Positions 6,860 through 10,999 of a stretch of 10,999 nt of DNA are shown piece by piece. The DNA lies in the NCBI GenBank assembly GCA_005788935.1, contig SYAK01000203.1, forward strand, positions 1 through 10,999. The letters are read 5' to 3'. The number at the start of each line of letters is the position of its first letter. Within the stretch, counting starts at the first letter, position 1. The translations under genes were made by a program, and so were the position numbers. The stretch is from Pseudomonadota bacterium. Lineage in GTDB: Bacteria; Myxococcota; UBA9042; PHBI01. Below the pieces are notes generated by a model. The model saw only the letters and a program-made list of their open reading frames with translations, searched no databases and was not told the DNA's origin.

Positions 6860-6863
6860 CAGG
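6850..6863. other. Short inverted repeat at the convergent gene junction
   Basis: CCTGTC, two bases, then GACAGG form an exact dyad that contains the stop codon of the repeat-protein gene. It sits between two converging genes only 15 bases apart. A five-pair hairpin without a T-run on either strand is weak as a terminator, so a bidirectional termination role is only a guess. Confidence 0.25.
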
Positions 6864-6874
6864 TCGAGGGCAGC

Positions 6875-7918
6875 TCAGCGGGCGGCGCGCTTGCGGGCCT
6901 TGAAGGCGCGCTTGACCGCCTTCATCGGCCCAAACCACTCATCCCAGAAGACGCTGTTCGGGATGTCGACCGCGAAGACCGTGGGGGAGCGGGCCTCGGC
7001 CGGAAAGCCAAGACGACCGAGCGCGTCCGCGTCATGCGCAATCGGTGTCGCCTCGAGGACGCCCGACGCCGTGGCGGCCTGCGCGAGCGCCAACCCGATC
7101 GCTGGGACGAGCGCGTGCGAGAGCGCGGCGAGCCAGCGATCCGGGCGAAACCAGAGACTGTTCGGGACCTTGCCGAAGAGGACCCGGGGCGTGGGGCTCC
7201 GGACCCAGATGCCGGTGCGCGGCGGCGGTCCGTCGGGGGTCGAGGCGGTGAACCAGTCGAGGTTGGCCCGGGTGTCATCGACGAGGATGCGGGTCGAGGC
7301 GACCTCGTGCTTGCCCGCGACGACCGCGATCTCGGGCAGCTTGAAACCGCCGTGCCCGGGTTGCTCGCGGATCTGGCGCGCCACGAGTCCCCGCACATTC
7401 TCGGGCAGCTCTGCGAGGACCGTCGGCTCTTCGGCGGGGTCGAGGAGGCGCAGGATGACGCGCACGAGGTCGCCGCGCGCGACGAGGCGCGGATGGGCCG
7501 CGAGCGCCTCCGAGTCGGAGCGGCCCGCGGGCCCGGGGCCCAGCAACAAGCCGAGCGCCGGGATCTCGCGCATGATGCGCGCGATCCGCCAGGGATAGCC
7601 CGCCGTCCAGATGCGCATCCATGGGTCGCGGCCCGCGACGAGCGCCCCGTCGTGGAGTCCCGTGAGGAGACCGATCATGCCAGGTCTCAGCGCGATCCAC
7701 TCGCGGTGACCATAGTTGCCGAAGACGACCTTCGGCGAGACCGTCAGGAGCCGCCCGAACGGCACCGCCCAGTCCCACAGCACCTCATCCGCGTCCCACA
7801 GGATATCCGCGGGCCCAAGTCCAGTGTCGGCGACGAGCGCGCGCCCGAGCTCGTACATCGACGCCTCGGCCAGGCTCTCGGCGATGCGGAGGCGATCGTG
7901 GAGCAGCGCGGTGGTCAT
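6875..7918 (-). CDS. HAD-superfamily phosphatase-like protein
   Basis: The 347-residue product carries the hallmarks of the haloacid dehalogenase fold, mostly phosphatases that use an Asp nucleophile and Mg2+. Motif I is ILWDADEVLWDW with the DxD pair D42 and D44. Motif II is the Thr of RIWTAGY (T105), preceded by LRPGMIGLLTGL as in NIF/FCP1-like members. Motif III is a Lys, either K193 or K203, and motif IV is ILVDDTRANLDWF with D214 and D215. The motif I Glu-Val after DxD in place of Gly-Thr is unusual, and the length gives an extra region (about 240-347) of unknown role. No signal peptide is seen. ATG 7918 lacks a strong ribosome-binding site and the frame stays open far upstream across hutF, so the start is fairly certain only because residues before it look unrelated. 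It is the last gene of a probable three-gene minus-strand operon. Substrate is unknown. Confidence 0.8.
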   Translation of the reverse strand: MTTALLHDRLRIAESLAEASMYELGRALVADTGLGPADILWDADEVLWDWAVPFGRLLTVSPKVVFGNYGHREWIALRPGMIGLLTGLHDGALVAGRDPWMRIWTAGYPWRIARIMREIPALGLLLGPGPAGRSDSEALAAHPRLVARGDLVRVILRLLDPAEEPTVLAELPENVRGLVARQIREQPGHGGFKLPEIAVVAGKHEVASTRILVDDTRANLDWFTASTPDGPPPRTGIWVRSPTPRVLFGKVPNSLWFRPDRWLAALSHALVPAIGLALAQAATASGVLEATPIAHDADALGRLGFPAEARSPTVFAVDIPNSVFWDEWFGPMKAVKRAFKARKRAAR

Positions 7919-7988
7919 GGCGGGCTCGTACCCGAGGCGGGGGACACAGCACAAGCGGGATCGGCGGCAACCCCGAGCGGGCCCTGGC

Positions 7989-9182
7989 TCATCCGCCGCT
8001 CCGCGGCCCGAGGTGGAGGTGCCGCCCACCCGCGACGAGGACCTCGCCCGCCACGCGCACCACGTCGACGAGCCCGCGGTCGCCGCCGAGCAGGACCGCG
8101 GCAAGGCGATCTTCCGGTGCGCAGTCGGAGAGGAAGCGACGCGTGTCGTCGAAGGTGACCGCGTCTCCGTGACCGTCGGCGGCAAAGCCCAGAGCGCGGC
8201 GGCCATGTGTCCCGCCGATCGCGAGGAGCGGCGCGACAAGGTCACCGTCAGGGGCAGACAGGACGCAGCGGCGCCCGGTCTTCGCGCGGGCCTGCGTCTC
8301 GAGGGTCCGCAGCTCGGCGAGCGGGTCGATGACCGCGTGGGAGTCGCTGCCGATGGCCATCGGGATGCCGCGGTCCCACATGGCGTCCGTCCGCGGGAAG
8401 CCGTCGCCGAGGTCACCCTCGGTCGTCGGACAGATGACGACGGTCGCCTGACGGCGAGCGAGGCGCGCGAGGTCGTCGTCGTCACACCACGTCGCGTGCA
8501 CCACCGCGCAATCGGGGCCAAGGACGCCCTCGGCGTCGAGGAGCGCGACGGGTGTCATCCCCGCGTGACGCTGACACATCTCGACCTCCGCGGGCTGCTC
8601 GGAGGCGTGCACGTGGAGCGGAAGGCCGCGGGATCGGGCGAGCTCTGCGAGGGGGCCGAGCCACCCACGCGGCACGGCGCGGACCGAATGGATGGCCACC
8701 CCGAGTTCGACGCGTCCGGAGTCGGAGGCGAGACGGGTCGCCTCGAGGCGGTCGAGCAGCGACGCGAGCCCCGCGACGGTCGGGGTCTCGAAGCGTCGCT
8801 GCCGCTCCGAGAGCGCGAGGTCGAAGCCCCCGCGGGCGTACGCGGTGACAAGCAAACGCAACCGAATACCTGTCTGTCGCGCGGCGCGCATCAACGCCTC
8901 GGCGGCTGCGTGGCCGTCATCCGATGTCCCGAGCGGGTGATGAAGGTAATGAAACTCGCCAATCGCGGTATAGCCAGCCTCGAGACACTCGGCGAAGGTC
9001 TCGCGGGCGGCGGCCTCGAAGGCCTCGACGTCGAGGCCCGCCGCCACGGCGTACATCCCCTCGCGCCAGGTCCAGAACGAGTCCGCGGGTCCGCCCGCGA
9101 CGGCCCCGCGCTGGACGCGTCCGCGCAGGCGCCGCTGGAACGCATGGGAGTGGGCGTTGGCAAAGGCGGGGCAGGTCGTCAT
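7989..9182 (-). CDS. hutF: N-formimidoyl-L-glutamate deiminase (HutF-type amidohydrolase)
   Basis: HutF converts N-formimidoyl-L-glutamate to N-formyl-L-glutamate and ammonia in the five-step histidine breakdown route. The 397 residues match the family throughout: NAHSHAFQR with the HxH metal site at H11 and H13, DSFWTWREGMY, AGYTAIGEFHYLHH, LPLHVHASEQPAEVEMCQ with the metal His and catalytic Glu, AVVHATW, and IAIGSDSH-like AIGSDSHAV with the metal Asp. The active site therefore looks complete. It starts exactly at the HxH region, about 50 residues shorter than typical HutF, and so lacks the N-terminal part of the beta-sandwich found in amidohydrolases; the C-terminal part is present. Extending the frame upstream would overlap the preceding gene and gives no family-like sequence. 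ATG 9182 has only a weak GAG-containing site upstream. No other hut gene is in the window. A different aminohydrolase substrate is possible but less likely. Confidence 0.87.
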   Translation of the reverse strand: MTTCPAFANAHSHAFQRRLRGRVQRGAVAGGPADSFWTWREGMYAVAAGLDVEAFEAAARETFAECLEAGYTAIGEFHYLHHPLGTSDDGHAAAEALMRAARQTGIRLRLLVTAYARGGFDLALSERQRRFETPTVAGLASLLDRLEATRLASDSGRVELGVAIHSVRAVPRGWLGPLAELARSRGLPLHVHASEQPAEVEMCQRHAGMTPVALLDAEGVLGPDCAVVHATWCDDDDLARLARRQATVVICPTTEGDLGDGFPRTDAMWDRGIPMAIGSDSHAVIDPLAELRTLETQARAKTGRRCVLSAPDGDLVAPLLAIGGTHGRRALGFAADGHGDAVTFDDTRRFLSDCAPEDRLAAVLLGGDRGLVDVVRVAGEVLVAGGRHLHLGPRSGG

Positions 9183-9222
9183 CGGTGACTCGGCGGTTGG
9201 GCGGTTGACGCGGACGGCAGGC

Positions 9223-10500
9223 TCAGCTGCGGACGAGGGTCATGAGGCCGGCGACGAGCCAGCAGGCGACGCCGAGGGCGAGCGCGACGCGGCTCCAGCG
9301 CGGAGCCCGGGACCACGCGTTGCGCCCGCGAGGACCGGAAGCCGGCGCGGGCGCGGCGGCGGCGGGCGGCAGAGGCAGACGCTGCGACGGAAGAACTGGA
9401 GCGGCCTCGAGCAAGGTCGCGAGCTCGGGCCGAGGGGCGTCGACCCGGGCCAGGGATTCGACCGCGGGGAAGTCGGCAGTTCCGAGGTCGACCGCGGGCG
9501 CTGGCGACCGAAGGGGCCCGCTCGGCGGCGGGCGCGCCTCGTCGGGGAGACGTCCACGATCGCCCGCAGCGGCCCGAATGGTCGCGTCGGCGGCGGGGCC
9601 GCTCGGGGATCGCTCACGGACGACCCGCGCCTCCGGGACCGCAGGTCGCGGAGCACTCGGGTGCCAGGTGGCCCGCGGACGCGGCGTGACGCCCCAAACG
9701 CCGCACAGGGCCGCGTGAAAATCAGCCATCGTCGCGTGACGATCGGCGGGGTCCTTGGCGAGCGCGCGACGCAGGATGGCCTCGAGGCCGGGGACCTGAC
9801 GTGCACGGTCGCGGCCAGCCTCGAGCGGCGGCAGCGGGGCGCTGACGTGCAGCCGCAGCAGCGCGTAGAGGTCCGCCGCCTCGAATGGCGGGCGGCCCTC
9901 GAGGGCCTCCCAGATCATGACGGCGAGCCCGTATTGGTCGGCGCGCCCATCCGCGGGTCGCCCCGCGACGACCTCCGGGGCCATCGTCACGGGGTTCCCA
10001 GCGAGGATCCCGGCCTCTCCGGGGGCGACTGGCGGGATGAGCCCCAGGTCGCGCAGACGCACCCGCCACGGATCGTCGGGGCGCGGATCAACGACGACCG
10101 CGCGCCACGACAGCCCGTGATGAAAGACCTCCGCATCGTGCATCCCATCGAGAACGGCACACAGCTGGGCCGCGATGTGGCCGAGGACCGGGATCGGGAG
10201 GGTCACGACGCGGGCTGGCAGCGGTGTCCCGATGTGCTCGGTGACGAGGAACGGCCCGCGACGCTCGCACCACCCGTGGTCGAGGTGCGTCACGAGGTGG
10301 TCGTGGCGGAGGGCTATCAGGCGGCAGGCGCCTGAGGCGAAGGCCTGACGGCCGAGCTCGCCGTCGGTCCAGCCCTCCTGGAAAGTGAGGACGACATCCA
10401 CGCCATGGCGCAGGCTCGACGCGACCAGACCCCCGCCAGCACGCACGGCGCGGACCCGATAGCGGGCCGCGATGATGTCGCCAGCCTTGAGCTCCGTCAC
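9223..10500 (-). CDS. Membrane-anchored Ser/Thr kinase-fold protein, probable pseudokinase
   Basis: The 425-residue product has a Hanks-type kinase fold at about 10-280, then a Pro/Ala/Arg-rich linker and a single C-terminal membrane helix near 402-421, so the kinase domain would face the cytosol. Kinase landmarks still visible are the DLG (for DFG) at 151-153, MAPEVV at 173-178 and the ADQYGLAVMIWEALEGRPPF segment from 187. The catalytic parts are lost: the HRDLKPxN loop reads HHGLSWRA (127-134), replacing the catalytic Asp by Gly129, Lys by Ser131 and Asn by Ala134. The beta-3 Lys position appears to be Thr39 and the glycine loop is degenerate. It is therefore likely to act as a scaffold or ligand sensor rather than a kinase. 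GTG 10500 is chosen because GGGAGG is four bases upstream and residues after it (TELKAGDIIAARYRV) begin the fold; the longer open frame to 10617 would place 39 low-complexity residues ahead. It leads the minus-strand operon. Confidence 0.86.
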   Translation of the reverse strand: MTELKAGDIIAARYRVRAVRAGGGLVASSLRHGVDVVLTFQEGWTDGELGRQAFASGACRLIALRHDHLVTHLDHGWCERRGPFLVTEHIGTPLPARVVTLPIPVLGHIAAQLCAVLDGMHDAEVFHHGLSWRAVVVDPRPDDPWRVRLRDLGLIPPVAPGEAGILAGNPVTMAPEVVAGRPADGRADQYGLAVMIWEALEGRPPFEAADLYALLRLHVSAPLPPLEAGRDRARQVPGLEAILRRALAKDPADRHATMADFHAALCGVWGVTPRPRATWHPSAPRPAVPEARVVRERSPSGPAADATIRAAAGDRGRLPDEARPPPSGPLRSPAPAVDLGTADFPAVESLARVDAPRPELATLLEAAPVLPSQRLPLPPAAAAPAPASGPRGRNAWSRAPRWSRVALALGVACWLVAGLMTLVRS

Positions 10501-10504
10501 ACGA

Positions 10505-10510
10505 CCTCCC
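10505..10510 (-). promoter_or_regulatory. Ribosome-binding site choosing the pseudokinase GTG start
   Basis: On the minus strand GGGAGG stands four bases before GTG 10500. The site decides against the longer upstream reading of this frame. Confidence 0.6.
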
Positions 10511-10569
10511 GGGGGTCCGAGCTTAGCGCCGTCGCGCCAGGCGCGGCAACTGCGGCGCGCACGCGCGCG

Positions 10570-10598
10570 TTGCCTTCGCGCGCCATCTTGGCTAACAC
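10570..10598 (+). promoter_or_regulatory. Weak candidate sigma-70 promoter for glnS
   Basis: The 119-base gap between two divergent genes must hold promoters for both. TTGCCT at 10570-10575 and TAACAC at 10593-10598 are 17 bases apart and agree with four and three of six consensus bases. This would leave a very short leader before the glnS ribosome-binding site at 10609-10612. The match is weak. Confidence 0.25.
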
Positions 10599-10619
10599 CG
10601 GCGCAACCGGAGCTCACCC

Positions 10620-10999
10620 ATGACGCAGCACAGCGACGCCCGACCGTCCCACTTCATCCGCACCCTCATCGACACCCACCTCGCCGAGGGGCGCTACGGC
10701 CACGTCGTGACCCGCTTTCCGCCCGAGCCGAACGGGTATCTACACATCGGACACGCGAAGTCGATCTGTCTCAATTTCGGCCTCGCCGAACAGTATGGCG
10801 GCGTCTGCCACCTGCGGATGGATGACACGAACCCGTCGAAGGAGGAGACCGAGTACGTCGAGGCCATCAAGCGCGACGTCGCCTGGCTCGGGTTTTCATG
10901 GCAGGACAAGATGTTCTACGCCTCGGACTACTTCGGGCGCTTCTACGCCTTCGCCGAGGACCTCATCCGTCGCGGGCTCGCCTATGTTGACGCCTCGAC
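10620..10999 (+). CDS. glnS: Glutaminyl-tRNA synthetase (3' end outside window)
   Basis: GlnRS is a class I synthetase that attaches glutamine to tRNA-Gln. The 126 visible residues are the start of the Rossmann catalytic domain and closely resemble bacterial GlnRS. They show the family N-terminus with [14 protein letters not shown], the class I signature [15 protein letters not shown] with the HIGH motif, then [20 protein letters not shown] and [15 protein letters not shown]. These residues, especially [11 protein letters not shown] with DDTNP, separate GlnRS from GluRS, whose signature reads PSPTGYLHIGG. ATG 10620 is supported by GGAG seven bases upstream. The KMSKS-type motif, anticodon-binding barrels and C-terminus lie beyond the window. 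It is divergent from the pseudokinase gene, and its presence suggests direct Gln-tRNA charging instead of sole reliance on the GatCAB amidation route. Confidence 0.97.
   Translation, partial: MTQHSDARPSHFIRTLIDTHLAEGRYGHVVTRFPPEPNGYLHIGHAKSICLNFGLAEQYGGVCHLRMDDTNPSKEETEYVEAIKRDVAWLGFSWQDKMFYASDYFGRFYAFAEDLIRRGLAYVDAS

Noticed and set aside
7716..9188. Plus-strand open frame (490 codons) antisense to hutF
   Set aside because: The minus strand holds an intact amidohydrolase with all metal-binding motifs; the plus-strand translation shows no recognisable domain.
9157..10335. Plus-strand open frame (392 codons) antisense to the pseudokinase
   Set aside because: The translation is Arg/Gly-rich without domains and is a shadow of the kinase-fold gene.
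10501..10617. Extension of the pseudokinase to an upstream start at 10617
   Set aside because: The 39 extra residues are Arg/Ala-rich low complexity, would almost reach the glnS start, and the GTG at 10500 has a good ribosome-binding site.

Overview
This is a high-GC, densely coded bacterial chromosome segment carrying eight complete genes and one partial gene at each edge. The mix suggests a member of the Myxococcota or a related deltaproteobacterial-type lineage: a sigma-54 enhancer-binding regulator next to flagellar genes, a eukaryote-like Ser/Thr kinase-fold protein, a cysteine-rich lipoprotein, a glutaminyl-tRNA synthetase and strong GC bias. This placement is inferred from gene content and composition only.

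Left part (1-4402, plus strand): the C-terminal part of an NtrC-type sigma-54 activator, a 135-base gap, then a compact flagellar cluster: fliM (810-2105), fliN (2119-2436), fliR (2503-3303) and flhB (3296-4402). FliM and FliN would form the cytoplasmic C-ring switch. FliR and FlhB belong to the export gate, and FlhB carries the NPTHY autocleavage motif. The usual fliO, fliP and fliQ are absent between fliN and fliR, and flhA does not follow flhB. A GC-rich stem-loop lies in the fliN-fliR gap.

Middle (4430-6859, plus strand): a DnaQ-type DEDDh exonuclease fused to a WYL-like C-terminal domain, a small lipoprotein with ten extra cysteines, an AT-rich gap with overlapping dyads, and a cytosolic-looking protein made of about eight imperfect 30-residue repeats that I do not recognise.

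Right part (6875-10500, minus strand): three genes in one direction that may form an operon. In transcription order these are a membrane-anchored kinase-fold protein whose catalytic residues are lost (probable pseudokinase), a formimidoylglutamate deiminase (hutF type) lacking the usual N-terminal domain, and a HAD-superfamily phosphatase-like protein of unknown substrate. The HAD gene runs convergently towards the repeat-protein gene with 15 bases between stop codons. Divergent from the pseudokinase, the 5' part of glnS leaves the window at 10999.

No tRNA, rRNA, insertion sequence or CRISPR array was seen, and no gene-free stretch exceeds about 190 bases. The most noteworthy items are the split export-gate operon, the exonuclease-WYL fusion, the pseudokinase heading an operon with hutF and a HAD protein, the 30-residue repeat protein and the AT-rich dyad.
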